A DNA stretch of 64,000 nt, taken from Cyanobacteria bacterium QS_4_48_99. Lineage in GTDB: Bacteria; Cyanobacteriota; Cyanobacteriia; Cyanobacteriales; Rubidibacteraceae. The stretch covers positions 1 through 64,000 of the forward strand of contig PXPT01000166.1 of the NCBI GenBank assembly GCA_003021505.1, written 5' to 3'. Position numbers and translations under genes: made by a program. Below the pieces are notes generated by a model. It did no database searches and was not told the DNA's origin. It saw nothing but the letters and a program-made list of their open reading frames with translations. This document shows positions 44,691 to 54,661 of this stretch, in pieces; position 1 is the stretch's first letter, and the number at the start of each line of letters is the position of its first letter.

Positions 44691-45863
44691 TTATACTTGA
44701 GGCACTACCGATTGTGCCTGACGGAGGGATGGGATAGTAGTGACCGCCTGCTCTGCCACCTGATCCATCTCAGCCGCCGTGTTGAATCGCCCGATTCCAA
44801 ACCTTACCGACGCATAAGCCAGCGAGTCGGGATGTCCCAAGGCAGTCAGGACGTGAGAAGGAGCTGTGGATGCCGAGGAGCAAGCCGAACCCGAAGATAC
44901 TGCTGCCACCGGCTGTAGTCCCAGCAACAGCGCTGAACCATCAACACCTTCCACACTGATATTCAGATTACCAGGAAGCCGCTTGGTGGGATGACCATTG
45001 AGATGAATACCTTCCAACTGAGAGAGTTGTTCCCACAATCGCTGCCGCAACTGCATTTGACGTTGCGATTCTGACTCCCGCTCTGCTAGCCCCAACTCTA
45101 CTGCTTTAGCAAAGCCCACAATCTGAGGCGGATAGAGCGTACCAGCACGTAGCTCTCGCTCTTGCCCACCCCCTTGGATTTGAGAAGCCAGCCGCACTCG
45201 CGGATGACGACGCCGCACATAAAGTGCCCCGATGCCCTTAGGTCCATACATCTTATGCCCCGTCAGCGACATCAGGTCAATTTTCATTGCCTCCACATCC
45301 AACGGGATTTTGCCGATTGCCTGGGCAGCATCAGTGTGAAACAAAACTTGATGCTGGCGACAGATTGCCCCAATCTCTGCCAAGGGCTGCAAAACGCCAA
45401 TTTCATTATTAGCTGCCATTACCGACACCAAAATCGTATCGGGACGAATGGCTTGCTCAAGTTCTGCTAAGTCGATCACTCCATCGGACTGCACAGGCAA
45501 ATAAGTTATCTCAAATCCTAAACTTTCTAAGTAGCCACAGGGATCAAGCACTGCCCGATGCTCAGTTTGCACCGTGACAATGTGACACCCTTTGCTAAAG
45601 TAAGCCTCAGCAACTCCCTTAATGGCTAAATTATTCGCTTCCGTAGCACCGCTGGTAAAAATAATCTCTTCTGGTGCGGCATTAATTGCATCCGCCAACA
45701 TCTGCCGTGCTTGTTTAACCCCCGCTTCTGCTTCCCAACCATAAGCGTGCGTCGTGCTGGATGGGTTGCCAAAGTGTTCGGTGAAGTAAGGTAGCATCGC
45801 CTCTAACACCCGTTCATCCATGGGCGTAGTAGAGTGGCAGTCAAGATAGATTGGACGTTGCAT
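44691..45863 (-). CDS. Cysteine desulfurase (NifS/IscS type)
   Basis: A 390-residue PLP enzyme that takes sulfur from cysteine for Fe-S clusters and thiolation. From the ATG at 45863 it begins MQRPIYLDCHSTTPMD, the family start; an upstream ATG at 45929 would add 22 unlikely residues. The FTSGATEANNLAIKG block, the PLP lysine in SLTGHKMYGPKG, and the catalytic cysteine loop SSGSACSSAS are present, the long loop marking group I (IscS/NifS) enzymes. The gene is alone, without iscU or iscR, as usual in non-nitrogen-fixation loci of cyanobacteria. Confidence 0.93.
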   Translation of the reverse strand: MQRPIYLDCHSTTPMDERVLEAMLPYFTEHFGNPSSTTHAYGWEAEAGVKQARQMLADAINAAPEEIIFTSGATEANNLAIKGVAEAYFSKGCHIVTVQTEHRAVLDPCGYLESLGFEITYLPVQSDGVIDLAELEQAIRPDTILVSVMAANNEIGVLQPLAEIGAICRQHQVLFHTDAAQAIGKIPLDVEAMKIDLMSLTGHKMYGPKGIGALYVRRRHPRVRLASQIQGGGQERELRAGTLYPPQIVGFAKAVELGLAERESESQRQMQLRQRLWEQLSQLEGIHLNGHPTKRLPGNLNISVEGVDGSALLLGLQPVAAVSSGSACSSASTAPSHVLTALGHPDSLAYASVRFGIGRFNTAAEMDQVAEQAVTTIPSLRQAQSVVPQV

Positions 45864-45942
45864 AAAACTTTGATTGGGAATAGCCCTCTGCTCCCAGTGT
45901 AAAATCTCCACCCCACACGCATTACGCATTACGAACTACGAA

Positions 45943-46818
45943 TTACCCCATTGACCAGACTCTAATATCGTAGCTGCGGCTACCACTCACGATTGTCTGC
46001 CCGTCGGGACTAATCGCCACTGACAAAGCTGCTTCGATTAAATCGGTGAAGGTGTGAATTTCTTCACCCGTGTTTAGATCCCATACCTTAACTGTTTTGT
46101 CATTACTGCCACTGACTATCTTGCTTCCATCCCAGCTAATCGCCACGGCGGTGACAGCCCCAGAATGACCCGTCAGTGTGCGAATTTCTTTACCCGTACT
46201 CAAGTCCCATAGTTTGATGGTTTGGTCAATACTACCACTAACAATCGTTTGCCCATCTGGGCTGATTGCCACACAAGTGACATCGCTAGTACGACCTGTA
46301 AGTCTTCCCTTCGTTCCAAGTTGAACGGTAGCATCTGCACTTCCACTCACTAGTGTCTGCCCGTCTGGACTAATAGCTACTGCATAAACCCAGTCTGAGT
46401 GAGGTGTTAGCGTGCGGATTTCCTCACCACTGTTGAGGTTCCACACTTTCACCGTTGCGTCTTGGCTGCCACTGTAAATAGTTTGCCCATCAGGACTAAT
46501 CGCCACTGAATAGACTCGATCAGAATGACCCTTGAGCGTGCGAATTTTCTTACCGCTTTTGAGGTTCCACACTTTAATAGTGCGATCAAAACTGCCGCTA
46601 ACGAGAGTTTGCCCATCGGGGCTAATGGCGACGGAGTGAACCCAGTCTGAGTGACCATCAAGGATGGACTTGGGGTCGCCGCTGGGCAATTCCCACACTC
46701 GAACTGTCCGGTCTGCACTACCGCTAACCAAGGTTTGTCCATCGTGCGCGATCGCTACCGAATAAACAGAATCTCGATGTCCAGCAGCCCAAATGCCAAG
46801 AATATTGTCTAGCGCCAT
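45943..46818 (-). CDS. WD40-repeat protein, seven blades
   Basis: A 291-residue protein made only of WD40 repeats, enough for one closed seven-bladed propeller. Repeats start at about residues 14, 56, 98, 140, 176, 218 and 260, with the phrase VAISPDGQT(L/I)VSGS in most. Blade four ends ADATVQLGTKGRLTGRTSDV instead of the usual KVWNLNSGEEIRTL pattern, so its outer strand is altered at about residues 165-178. Cyanobacterial WD40 proteins of this type serve as scaffolds; the partner is unknown. No signal peptide or kinase domain is attached. It is divergent from folK. Confidence 0.9.
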   Translation of the reverse strand: MALDNILGIWAAGHRDSVYSVAIAHDGQTLVSGSADRTVRVWELPSGDPKSILDGHSDWVHSVAISPDGQTLVSGSFDRTIKVWNLKSGKKIRTLKGHSDRVYSVAISPDGQTIYSGSQDATVKVWNLNSGEEIRTLTPHSDWVYAVAISPDGQTLVSGSADATVQLGTKGRLTGRTSDVTCVAISPDGQTIVSGSIDQTIKLWDLSTGKEIRTLTGHSGAVTAVAISWDGSKIVSGSNDKTVKVWDLNTGEEIHTFTDLIEAALSVAISPDGQTIVSGSRSYDIRVWSMG

Positions 46819-46875
46819 CTAGATCTCCGTGAGGGACGTTGCGTTAAATATTAAATAAATCATCAAGAAGGTAGC

Positions 46876-47361
46876 ATGGCAAAAGATTCTCAATGCGCGA
46901 TCGCGCTCGGCAGTAATCTGGGTGACTCCCTCACCACCCTCGAAGGGACGATCAACCAGCTTTCCCAGACTGCAGGCATAACTGTCCAAGCTTGCTCTAG
47001 TTGGTATCAAACTGCACCTGTTGGTCCCCCACAACCCGATTTTATCAATGGTTGTGCCTTGCTGGAAGTTGAACTAACGCCCCAGGAGTTGCTTCGAGAC
47101 TTATTTGGGGTAGAAAATCAGTTTGAGCGCGTGCGTCAACAACGCTGGGGAGCGCGAACCCTAGACCTAGATTTATTGCTATTTGATGATTTAATTTTAG
47201 AAACATCGGATCTCCAAATTCCTCACCCGCGCATGAATGAGAGAGCTTTTGTGCTGGTTCCCTTAGCCGAAATTGCCCCCAATTGGATTGAACCAAAATC
47301 TAAAGAGGCGATCGCTCGACTCGTCCAAGCGGTAGACTGTTCTGGAATTCGTCGACTATAG
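46876..47361 (+). CDS. folK: HPPK, dihydropterin pyrophosphokinase
   Basis: A 161-residue enzyme that transfers pyrophosphate from ATP to 6-hydroxymethyl-7,8-dihydropterin in folate synthesis. Signatures are AIALGSNLGDS near the N-terminus, RQQRWGARTLDLDLLLFDD (Arg and the Asp pair that binds two magnesium ions) and IPHPRMNERAFVLVPLAEI. Monofunctional and full length. It is followed after about 97 bp of repeat-bearing spacer by a Nudix hydrolase gene in the same orientation, an association also seen in other cyanobacteria. Confidence 0.96.
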   Translation: MAKDSQCAIALGSNLGDSLTTLEGTINQLSQTAGITVQACSSWYQTAPVGPPQPDFINGCALLEVELTPQELLRDLFGVENQFERVRQQRWGARTLDLDLLLFDDLILETSDLQIPHPRMNERAFVLVPLAEIAPNWIEPKSKEAIARLVQAVDCSGIRRL

Positions 47362-47400
47362 ATTACAACTTACAGGTTGCAAGTTGCAGGTTACAGGTGC
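47362..47400. repeat. TTGCAGGT/TTACAGGT tandem repeat
   Basis: Consecutive degenerate units ACAACTT-ACAGGTTGCAAG-TTGCAGG-TTACAGG in the folK-Nudix spacer, the same family as at 42196 and 58499. Confidence 0.6.
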
Positions 47401-47458
47401 CGGTTAGCAAATCCGAGTTCCAGCTTTCTAAAACGTTCAAAATTCAACCTTCCAACCC

Positions 47459-48016
47459 ATGATTCCAGGTTACGAACCCCCACAACTGCTCAAACAACGC
47501 CTCTTCTACCAAGGACGAAAGCTTAATTTTGAAGTCAGCACCATGCGTCTTCCTAACCAAGCCGAGGGAGACTGGGAATGTATTCGTCACCCAGGGGGGG
47601 CGCTTGCAGTCCCTGTAACCAAGGAAGGAAAGTTCGTGCTGGTAAGGCAGTATCGCTTTACCGTTGCGGGGCGGCTTTTGGAATTCCCCGCTGGCACAGT
47701 TGAGCAGCAAGAAGCTCCAGAAGAGACAATCAAACGAGAAATTGAAGAAGAAGCCGGGTATCGCGCTCACCAGTGGCGCACGATCACTAAATTTGCCCTT
47801 GCTCCTGGTTATTCGGATGAATACATTTATGCCTTTCTTGCTCAAGATTTAGAGCAACTAGAAACGCCACCAGCACATGAAGACGATGAGGACATCGAAA
47901 TTGTGTTGATGAGCGCTCAGGAATTGGAGGAAGCGATTCGAGCAGGAGAACCAATTGATGCGAAATCGATTTGTAGCTTCTTTCTAGCGCGTCCATTATT
48001 GGAGTTGAAGGGATAG
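47459..48016 (+). CDS. Nudix hydrolase, ADP-ribose pyrophosphatase-like
   Basis: A 185-residue hydrolase of nucleoside diphosphates linked to another moiety. The Nudix box [20 protein letters not shown] starts at about residue 79 and matches G-x5-E-x7-R-E-U-x-E-E. The upstream [19 protein letters not shown] is typical of the ADP-ribose pyrophosphatase (NUDT5/NudF-like) subgroup, suggesting ADP-ribose or a sugar nucleotide as substrate. The start ATG is followed by IPGYEPPQ; no better start is seen. It lies between folK and the photolyase gene on the same strand. Confidence 0.9.
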   Translation: MIPGYEPPQLLKQRLFYQGRKLNFEVSTMRLPNQAEGDWECIRHPGGALAVPVTKEGKFVLVRQYRFTVAGRLLEFPAGTVEQQEAPEETIKREIEEEAGYRAHQWRTITKFALAPGYSDEYIYAFLAQDLEQLETPPAHEDDEDIEIVLMSAQELEEAIRAGEPIDAKSICSFFLARPLLELKG

Positions 48017-48076
48017 AGCGCTTTGCATGACGAACCGCAAAGTTACAGAAGGCACGGAGAAGAGTGAGGAGCGAAG

Positions 48077-48108
48077 GTTGCGGATTGCAGGTTGCAGGTT
48101 GCAGGTTA
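48077..48108. repeat. TTGCAGG tandem repeat
   Basis: Four near-tandem copies of TTGC(A/G)GGT-type units, directly followed by a G-rich/C-rich element (48109-48340). Both sit between the Nudix and photolyase genes. Confidence 0.65.
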
Positions 48109-48340
48109 TTCGAGTGAGGAGAGTCCCGTTGGGACTGACGCGGAGAGGGGATGACGCGGAGACAAGGACACCGGGTTCGAGGAACGCGCTTGATCCCTTG
48201 AGATGTCCGTGCGGAGATCTGTGTGTCCCGCAGCTCCCTGCGTTCCCGTGTCTCGGTGTCCCGGTGTCCTCTTTTTTTCCCTGTTCCCCTGCTCCCGCTA
48301 CTCACCCTGCCTCCCCTGCTCTACACCTCCGCTTTGTTCT
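48109..48340. repeat. Inverted G-rich/C-rich repeat before photolyase
   Basis: GGACACCGGG (48166-48175) pairs with CCCGGTGTCC (48260-48269), and the latter is followed by TCTTTTTTT. Pyrimidine-rich CCCTGTTCCCCTGCTCCCGC follows. The stretch is open as codons in the photolyase frame, but its translation is repeat-like and not part of the enzyme. Confidence 0.5.
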
Positions 48341-48371
48341 CTATACTGATCAAAGAACCTACAATTCTCTA

Positions 48372-49799
48372 ATGTCTGAGTTAATCCTCTTCTGGCATCG
48401 TCGGGATTTACGAATTTCTGATAACGTGGCACTATCAGCTGCTCGTCAGCAGAGTCGCAAGGTAGTGGGAGTATTCTGTCTTGATCCCTACCTTTTAGAA
48501 CGAGACGACGTTGCCCCCGCGAGAGTGACTTACATGATGGGCTGCTTAGAAGAATTGCAGCAGCGTTATCAGCAAGCGGGTAGCCAGCTATTAATTCTCC
48601 AAGAGAAACCCGACCAAGGAATTCCCACCCTAGCAACCGCACTCAATGCCCAGGCTGTCTTCTGGAGTTGGGATGTGGAACCCTATTCACAACAGCGCGA
48701 TGCTCTTGTTAAAGATGCTCTGAAAGAAAAAGGCATTGCTGTCCACTATTACTGGGATCAACTGCTGCACGCGCCAGGGGAAATTCTTACCAATTCTGGC
48801 GATCCTTATAAAGTCTACAAGCCCTTCTGGAAAAACTGGAGTGACCAACCCAAGGCTGAACCCGCAGCCGCGTTGGAGAATGCCCAGGGATTGACAAAAA
48901 AAGAACAGTCTGCTTATGAAAAAGCCGGGGCAGTCACCCTTCCTTCTGCTCGCGATTTGGGGTTTGCCTGGGAGAATGAATTGCTGTTGGCACCAGGAGA
49001 AGCAGCAGCTCACCAGAGGTTGGAGGAATTTTGCGAGACCACCCTTGGTGAATATGACCAACTGCGCAACTTTCCTGCGGTTGACGGCACATCTCGGCTC
49101 AGTCCTGCCCTCAAATTTGGCGCGATCGGCATCCGCAGCGTTTGGCAAGCTGCCAGCCGTGCTTACAATCAAAGCCGCAGTGATGAAACTCGCAACAATG
49201 TCGAGGCATGGCAACAGGAACTCGCGTGGCGGGAGTTTTATCAGCACGCCATGTATTTCTTTCCTGAGTTAGAGAGAGGTCCCTATCGTGACACGCTCAA
49301 AAACTTCCCCTGGGATAACGACTCAGAGCGTTTCCAGGCTTGGTGCGCGGGGAAAACGGGCTATCCCATCGTGGATGCTGCTATGCGTCAAATCAATACT
49401 GTCGGCTGGATGCACAACCGCTGTCGCATGATTGTCGCCAGCTTTCTCACCAAAGACCTCATCATCAACTGGCAGTGGGGAGAAAAATACTTCATGCAGA
49501 CACTCTACGACGGCGACCTTTCTGCCAACAATGCCGGCTGGCAGTGGAGTGCCTCTAGCGGCATGGACCCCAAACCACTGCGGATTTTTAATCCTGCTAC
49601 GCAAGCTCAAAAATATGACCAGGAGGGCGAATATATCCGCCAATGGATTCCAGAACTTAGTTCTCTCGATACAAAAGAACTAGTAACTGGCGAGATTCCT
49701 TCTGAGGAACGTGAAGCGCTTGGCTATCCCCAACCCATTGTCCATCACCAACAACAGCAACGGGAATTTAAACAGCGCTATCAGCAGCATAAAGGGTAA
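48372..49799 (+). CDS. phrA: Deoxyribodipyrimidine photolyase
   Basis: A 475-residue FAD-dependent enzyme that repairs cyclobutane pyrimidine dimers using blue light. The N-terminal Rossmann domain starts [18 protein letters not shown]. The FAD-binding helical domain has [41 protein letters not shown] and [19 protein letters not shown], with the Trp residues expected for electron transfer and substrate binding. The ATG at 48372 is preferred; the frame is open 115 codons further upstream, but that part is intergenic repeat. Class I CPD photolyase, 8-HDF-type by cyanobacterial precedent. Confidence 0.94.
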   Translation: MSELILFWHRRDLRISDNVALSAARQQSRKVVGVFCLDPYLLERDDVAPARVTYMMGCLEELQQRYQQAGSQLLILQEKPDQGIPTLATALNAQAVFWSWDVEPYSQQRDALVKDALKEKGIAVHYYWDQLLHAPGEILTNSGDPYKVYKPFWKNWSDQPKAEPAAALENAQGLTKKEQSAYEKAGAVTLPSARDLGFAWENELLLAPGEAAAHQRLEEFCETTLGEYDQLRNFPAVDGTSRLSPALKFGAIGIRSVWQAASRAYNQSRSDETRNNVEAWQQELAWREFYQHAMYFFPELERGPYRDTLKNFPWDNDSERFQAWCAGKTGYPIVDAAMRQINTVGWMHNRCRMIVASFLTKDLIINWQWGEKYFMQTLYDGDLSANNAGWQWSASSGMDPKPLRIFNPATQAQKYDQEGEYIRQWIPELSSLDTKELVTGEIPSEEREALGYPQPIVHHQQQQREFKQRYQQHKG

Positions 49800-49802
49800 T
49801 GG

Positions 49803-50020
49803 AAGGGAGCTAGAGGGGCAGGGGAAAAGACGCGGGGACGCGGAGAGCAGAGGAGCAGGGGAAGCAGGGAAGAAGTGAGAGCGTGAGAGCGTGAGAGCGT
49901 GAGAGAGTTGGGGAAGCAGGGAGGTAGAGGAGAGACTAACGCACTCGGAAACTATTTCCCCTCTGCACCTACCACCTCTGCGCCTCTGCACAGAAACCTC
50001 CTCATCCCTCACTCCTGACT
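49803..50020. repeat. G-rich/C-rich repeat between photolyase and epimerase
   Basis: Contains GGGCAGGGGAAAAG, GGAGAGCAGAGGAGCAGGGG, three tandem copies of AGAGCGTG (about 49878-49901), then CCCCTCTGCACC and CCTCTGCACAGAAACC. It is oriented opposite to the elements at 38701 and 58541 and fills the convergent spacer. Confidence 0.6.
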
Positions 50021-50058
50021 TGAATCACCTGCAACCTGTAAGTTTTCACCTGTAACCT

Positions 50059-51018
50059 TCAACCTTCACTCCCATACAAAGACTGAATCCAGTGCCATTG
50101 CTGGCTTAGTCCTTCTTCTAGGGGGACTTGGGGATTGTAGCCCAGAAGTTTTTGCGCTTTGGAGACATCTGCGCCGGTGTGGCGGGCATCTCCCATTGCT
50201 CTTTCGATGTGGTTGCGGCGAATGGGGCTTCCCACGATTTGTTCCATTGTTTGGAGAACATCGGCTAACACGACTCGGCTGCCGCCACCAATGTTGAATA
50301 CTTCTCCGACTGCCTCTGGCACTGTTGCAGCGGCAAGATTCGCGGCAACGGCATCACTAATAAAAGTAAAATCTCGCGTTTGTTGCCCATCTCCGTAAAT
50401 GGGAATGGCATGGTCAGCGAGTACCGCTTTTAAAAACTTGTGAAACGCCATATCCGGGCGCTGGCGAGCTCCATAAACGGTAAAGTAGCGCAACGCCACC
50501 ACAGGCACGCCAAAATTTTGGTTATATAGCCAACATAGGCGTTCGGCAGCTAGTTTGGTAATGCCGTAGGGAGAAACGGGCTGAGGGCAAATTGATTCAG
50601 GAGTGGGAAGCGTTTCCGCATTGCCGTACAGTGAGGAAGTGGAGGCAAACACAAGCCGCTTTAAAGTTGGTGTATTTTTGGCTGCTTCGAGTAGTATCTG
50701 CGTAGCATTAATATTGCGCTCGGTGTAACCCCGGAATCCTTGACCCCAGCTTGCTCGAACACCCGCTTGTGCCGCTTGATGATAAACTACTTCTACATCA
50801 GCCAGAAGAGGTTGCCAATTTAAATCCTGAATGTCGGCTTCAATCAGCTCAAAAGCGGGATTATCTTGAAAGGCAACAAGATTTTTTCGCTTTAGTTGGG
50901 GGTCATAGTAATCATTAATATGATCGATACCAATTACCCTCTCACCTTGAGCCAAAAGTGCCTCAACTAGGTGAGAACCAATGAAACCCGCTGCCCCAGT
51001 AACAATATGAGTTGCCAT
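50059..51018 (-). CDS. NAD-dependent epimerase, UDP-glucuronate type
   Basis: A 319-residue extended short-chain dehydrogenase from the ATG at 51018 (MATHIVTGAAGFIGSHLVEA); an upstream ATG at 51123 would add a non-family N-terminus. NAD motif TGAAGFIG, catalytic YGITK (Tyr-x3-Lys) and Ser in FASTSSLYG are present. The phrases HINDYYDPQLKRKNL and YFTVYGARQRPDMAFHKF are typical of UDP-glucuronate 4-epimerases and related dehydratase-like enzymes making precursors of surface polysaccharide. GDP-mannose or UDP-glucose epimerases are alternatives. Divergent from purD. Confidence 0.87.
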   Translation of the reverse strand: MATHIVTGAAGFIGSHLVEALLAQGERVIGIDHINDYYDPQLKRKNLVAFQDNPAFELIEADIQDLNWQPLLADVEVVYHQAAQAGVRASWGQGFRGYTERNINATQILLEAAKNTPTLKRLVFASTSSLYGNAETLPTPESICPQPVSPYGITKLAAERLCWLYNQNFGVPVVALRYFTVYGARQRPDMAFHKFLKAVLADHAIPIYGDGQQTRDFTFISDAVAANLAAATVPEAVGEVFNIGGGSRVVLADVLQTMEQIVGSPIRRNHIERAMGDARHTGADVSKAQKLLGYNPQVPLEEGLSQQWHWIQSLYGSEG

Positions 51019-51231
51019 AAGATTACAATTTAGAATAACGTGACTCTCACTGGCTGGTATGGCTGATTTTTTAGCGATTCCGGTAGCAGACTCAGTGAGT
51101 TGTAACCCCCAAGATTGTGGCACATTTTTTTGGGAAGGTCACCAACCAAACAGTGAGATTCACAAAGCGCATTCGGCAAAGATAGTGGAATTGCATCGAA
51201 TAAATTGAATGTTTCTGGAAAACAAAAGACA

Positions 51232-52515
51232 ATGAAGGTTTTGGTGGTTGGCAACGGGGGGCGCGAACACGCACTCGCCTGGAAACTGCTACAATCTCAA
51301 CAAATTGAACGAGTAATCTGCGTTCCTGGTAATGGCGGCACAGCTCTGATCGAGCGCTGCCAGAATGTGTCCTTGCGTGTGGATGATTTCGAGGGAATTG
51401 CCCGAGTTGCTCGTGAAGAGGGGATTTCGCTAGTCGTAGTTGGCTCAGAACTGCCGCTCTCGTCGGGAATTGCTGACTATCTCCAACGCCAAAATATTCC
51501 GGTTTTGGGTCCTACGCAAGCGGGAGCGCAAATTGAGGCGAGTAAGTCTTGGGCAAAGGAGTTGATGGAATGGGCTGGAGTCCCTACTGCCCATTCTGCC
51601 ACGTTTACCGAAGTTGAGGCGGCAAAAACCTACGTCGCCCAGCAGGGAGTTCCCATTGTGGTCAAAGCCGATGGTTTAGCAGCCGGGAAGGGCGTAACCG
51701 TAGCAAAAACGGTAGCGGAAGCGCAAGGGGCGATTGAATATTTGTTCGGCGATCACTTCTCACCCATTGTTATTGAAACTTGTTTGAGAGGTCAAGAGGT
51801 ATCTGTCCTTGCCCTGAGTGATGGTTTAACAGTTCGTTCCTTACTTCCTGCTCAAGACTACAAGCGCATTGGCGAGGGGGATACTGGGGCAAATACGGGG
51901 GGAATGGGGGGTTATGCTCCCGCGCCTGTGGCAACACCCCAGTTGATGGAACAAATTGAGCGCCAAATCCTTCAGCCTGTGGTCAATGCTTTACGAGCCA
52001 GGGGAATCGACTACCGAGGTGTTCTCTATGCGGGGTTAATGATTACTCCCGAAGGAAAGCCTCTGGTACTAGAATTTAACTGCCGCTTGGGAGACCCAGA
52101 GGCACAAGCGATTCTGCCGTTGTTGGAGACACCTCTAGAAGAACTGCTGCTTGCCTGTACCCAGCAACGCCTAGAAGCACTGCCTCCCATCCGTTGGAAG
52201 CAAGAGAGTGCTATCTGTGTGGTGGCAGCTTCACAGGGGTATCCAGGAAGTTACACTAAAGGATATGCGATCACGGGCATAGAAGAGGCACAAAACTTGG
52301 GAGCAACTATCTTTCACGCGGGGACTAAAATTAATCCGCAGCAACAACTCGTTACCGATGGCGGTCGTGTCTTAGGGGTGGCAGCCACAGGAGAAGATTT
52401 TGCTCAGGCAACGGCAAAGGTCTACAAGGCAATTAATTGTATCCACTTTGAGGGAAGTTACTATCGACGGGATATTGGTCGCACCAAGACCGACTCAGCA
52501 AAGTCAGTGCCCTAG
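51232..52515 (+). CDS. purD: Phosphoribosylamine-glycine ligase
   Basis: A 427-residue ATP-grasp enzyme, step two of purine synthesis, forming glycinamide ribonucleotide. MKVLVVGNGGREHALAWKL is the canonical start; an ATG at 51205 adds nine residues and is less likely. GPTQAGAQIEASKSWAKELM, VKADGLAAGKGVTVA and GDTGANTGGMGGYAPAP are ATP- and substrate-binding blocks; LEFNCRLGDPEAQAILP supplies the metal ligands. nblS follows 88 bp downstream in the same orientation, an arrangement known in other cyanobacteria. Confidence 0.96.
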   Translation: MKVLVVGNGGREHALAWKLLQSQQIERVICVPGNGGTALIERCQNVSLRVDDFEGIARVAREEGISLVVVGSELPLSSGIADYLQRQNIPVLGPTQAGAQIEASKSWAKELMEWAGVPTAHSATFTEVEAAKTYVAQQGVPIVVKADGLAAGKGVTVAKTVAEAQGAIEYLFGDHFSPIVIETCLRGQEVSVLALSDGLTVRSLLPAQDYKRIGEGDTGANTGGMGGYAPAPVATPQLMEQIERQILQPVVNALRARGIDYRGVLYAGLMITPEGKPLVLEFNCRLGDPEAQAILPLLETPLEELLLACTQQRLEALPPIRWKQESAICVVAASQGYPGSYTKGYAITGIEEAQNLGATIFHAGTKINPQQQLVTDGGRVLGVAATGEDFAQATAKVYKAINCIHFEGSYYRRDIGRTKTDSAKSVP

Positions 52516-52603
52516 CACTTAGCCCGAATGTTAAAATATCTTAAGTAAGAATTTTTATAGATTTCCCTAACTCTGTTCCAAATTGTCATTTTTACCCAAC
52601 TAA

Positions 52604-54661
52604 TTGGCAGTCTTGATTTTGTCGGCTCCATTCCAAACGATTCGAGAAGTAATTGCCCGCTGGTGGTCAGATTTTACCCTCCAGACTCGCTTAATGGCTG
52701 TAGCGACTTTGGTTGTCTCCCTAGCGATGAGTGGTCTGACCTTTTGGGCGGTCAATGCCATCCAGCAAGATGCCCGGATGAATGATACTCGCTTCGGTCA
52801 AGACCTGGGTCTATTGCTAGCTGCCAATGTTGCACCATTAATTGCAGAAGACAATCTGACCGAGCTAGCTCGTTTTTCGGGGCGCTTCTATAGTAGTACC
52901 TCCAGCGTGCGTTACATGCTCTACGCGGATAAGAATGGTAAGATTTTCTTTGGCATTCCTTTTTCAGAAGCAGAAAGGCAAAACTCCCTGACGATTCAGC
53001 GCCGGATTCAGCTCCCTGAGAGTTACGCTAAAAATTCCGAAGTGCCCTTTGTACGGCAGCACCTCACCCCTAACGGGGAAGTGGCGGATGTTTTTGTTCC
53101 CCTCAACCAGCAGGGAAAATATCTAGGCGTGTTGGCAATTGGGATTAACCCCAATCCCACTGTAGTTGCCTCCTCAAACTTGACCAGAGATGTCACAGTT
53201 GCCGTTTTTATCTCGATTTGGGCATTGGTCATTCTGGGAGCAGTGTTTAATGCTTTAACCATTACCAAGCCGATTAAAGAGCTGCTGGTGGGTGTTAAAA
53301 ATATCGCTGCCGGGAACTTTAAGCAGCGGATTGAAAAGCCCTTGGGTGGTGAACTGAGCGAGTTAATTTCCAACTTTAACTACATGGCAGAACGGCTGGA
53401 GAGCTATGAAGAGCAAAATATTGAAGAACTAACTGCCGAGAAAGCCAAGTTGGAGACGCTGGTTTCTACTATTGCTGATGGGGCAGTCTTGCTCGATACC
53501 AATTTACAGGTAATCTTAGTGAACCCAACTGCACGACGGATTTTTGGTTGGGAAGAGCGTAATTTAGTGGGAGAAAATGTGTTGCATCACCTCCCCTCAG
53601 CAGTGACGGTAGAAATTACCAGACCTCTGTATCGAGTTGCTGAGGATAAAACCGCTACAGAATCCCAGGAATATTCACATGCGGAATATTCGGGCAGCGA
53701 GGATGCTGAAGCACTTTCTCATCTGCGCGAGGGAGGTGAGTTTCGCATCACGCTAGAGCAGCCTCACAAGCGCACAGTTCGCATTCTCTTGACTAAAGTG
53801 CTCAACCAATACCGCGAGGGAATCAAGGGAATTGCTATGACAGTGCAAGACATCACCCGCGAGGTGGAGCTGAATCAAGCCAAGAGCCAATTTATCAGTA
53901 ATGTTTCCCACGAGCTGAGAACGCCGCTGTTTAATATCAAATCTTTTATCGAAACCCTCTATGAGTACGGAGAAAGCCTCACTCAACAAGAGCGTCAAGA
54001 GTTTCTGGAAACGACAAACCACGAAACGGATAGGCTCACCCGTTTAGTCAATGATGTTGTAGATTTATCTCGACTAGAATCCTCCAAAACTTATCACTTT
54101 GCCGCCGTAGACTTGGCGCAGCTTACTGAGCAGACACTACGTAGCCATCACCTCAATGCTCGGGATAAGGGAATTACCTTGAACCAGGAAGTGGAAGCGG
54201 ACTTACCCGCTGTGCAGGGAAATTACGATTTGTTGCTTCAGGTGTTTGCCAATTTAGTCGGGAATTCCCTAAAGTTTACAGAATCAGGGGGAGAGGTAAC
54301 GATTCGCGCCTATCTGCTCGAAGAACACCAGGTTTATGAAGCAATCCCTCGGGTGCGAGTAGCAGTCTCTGATACCGGAATGGGAATTGACCTAGAAGAC
54401 CAACAGGCAATTTTTGACCGTTTCTTCCGGGTGGAGAATCAGGTTCATACCCTAGAAGGAACTGGACTGGGACTCTCGATTGTCAAAAATATTATTGAAA
54501 AGCATCACAGCACAGTTCACCTCGCCACCGAAGTGGGGGTAGGGACAACGTTCTGGTTTGACCTCCCTATTGAGCAAAAGCAAGCAACCTCGTCGTCGCC
54601 AACTGCGGAGTCTTCTTCGGTAACAGACACTGACTCACCGGACAAAACAATTAAAAATTAA
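52604..54661 (+). CDS. nblS: Sensor histidine kinase NblS (Hik33/DspA type)
   Basis: A 685-residue membrane sensor kinase that controls responses to high light, cold and nutrient stress, with RpaB as its usual partner. Layout: membrane helix 1 (about 30-50), an extracytoplasmic loop (about 55-195), helix 2 (about 197-220), HAMP (about 222-275), PAS (about 285-420), HisKA with SHELRTP (His436) and HATPase with NLVGNSLKF, DTGMG and GTGLGLSI. The start is a TTG; the next in-frame ATG (52691) would remove part of the first helix. The polar C-terminal tail is Ser/Thr-rich. It is downstream of purD, as in other cyanobacteria. Confidence 0.93.
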   Translation: MAVLILSAPFQTIREVIARWWSDFTLQTRLMAVATLVVSLAMSGLTFWAVNAIQQDARMNDTRFGQDLGLLLAANVAPLIAEDNLTELARFSGRFYSSTSSVRYMLYADKNGKIFFGIPFSEAERQNSLTIQRRIQLPESYAKNSEVPFVRQHLTPNGEVADVFVPLNQQGKYLGVLAIGINPNPTVVASSNLTRDVTVAVFISIWALVILGAVFNALTITKPIKELLVGVKNIAAGNFKQRIEKPLGGELSELISNFNYMAERLESYEEQNIEELTAEKAKLETLVSTIADGAVLLDTNLQVILVNPTARRIFGWEERNLVGENVLHHLPSAVTVEITRPLYRVAEDKTATESQEYSHAEYSGSEDAEALSHLREGGEFRITLEQPHKRTVRILLTKVLNQYREGIKGIAMTVQDITREVELNQAKSQFISNVSHELRTPLFNIKSFIETLYEYGESLTQQERQEFLETTNHETDRLTRLVNDVVDLSRLESSKTYHFAAVDLAQLTEQTLRSHHLNARDKGITLNQEVEADLPAVQGNYDLLLQVFANLVGNSLKFTESGGEVTIRAYLLEEHQVYEAIPRVRVAVSDTGMGIDLEDQQAIFDRFFRVENQVHTLEGTGLGLSIVKNIIEKHHSTVHLATEVGVGTTFWFDLPIEQKQATSSSPTAESSSVTDTDSPDKTIKN

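Noticed and set aside
48027-48371. N-terminal extension of the photolyase
   Set aside because: The extension is made of intergenic repeats and has no similarity to the enzyme family; a normal start follows at 48372.
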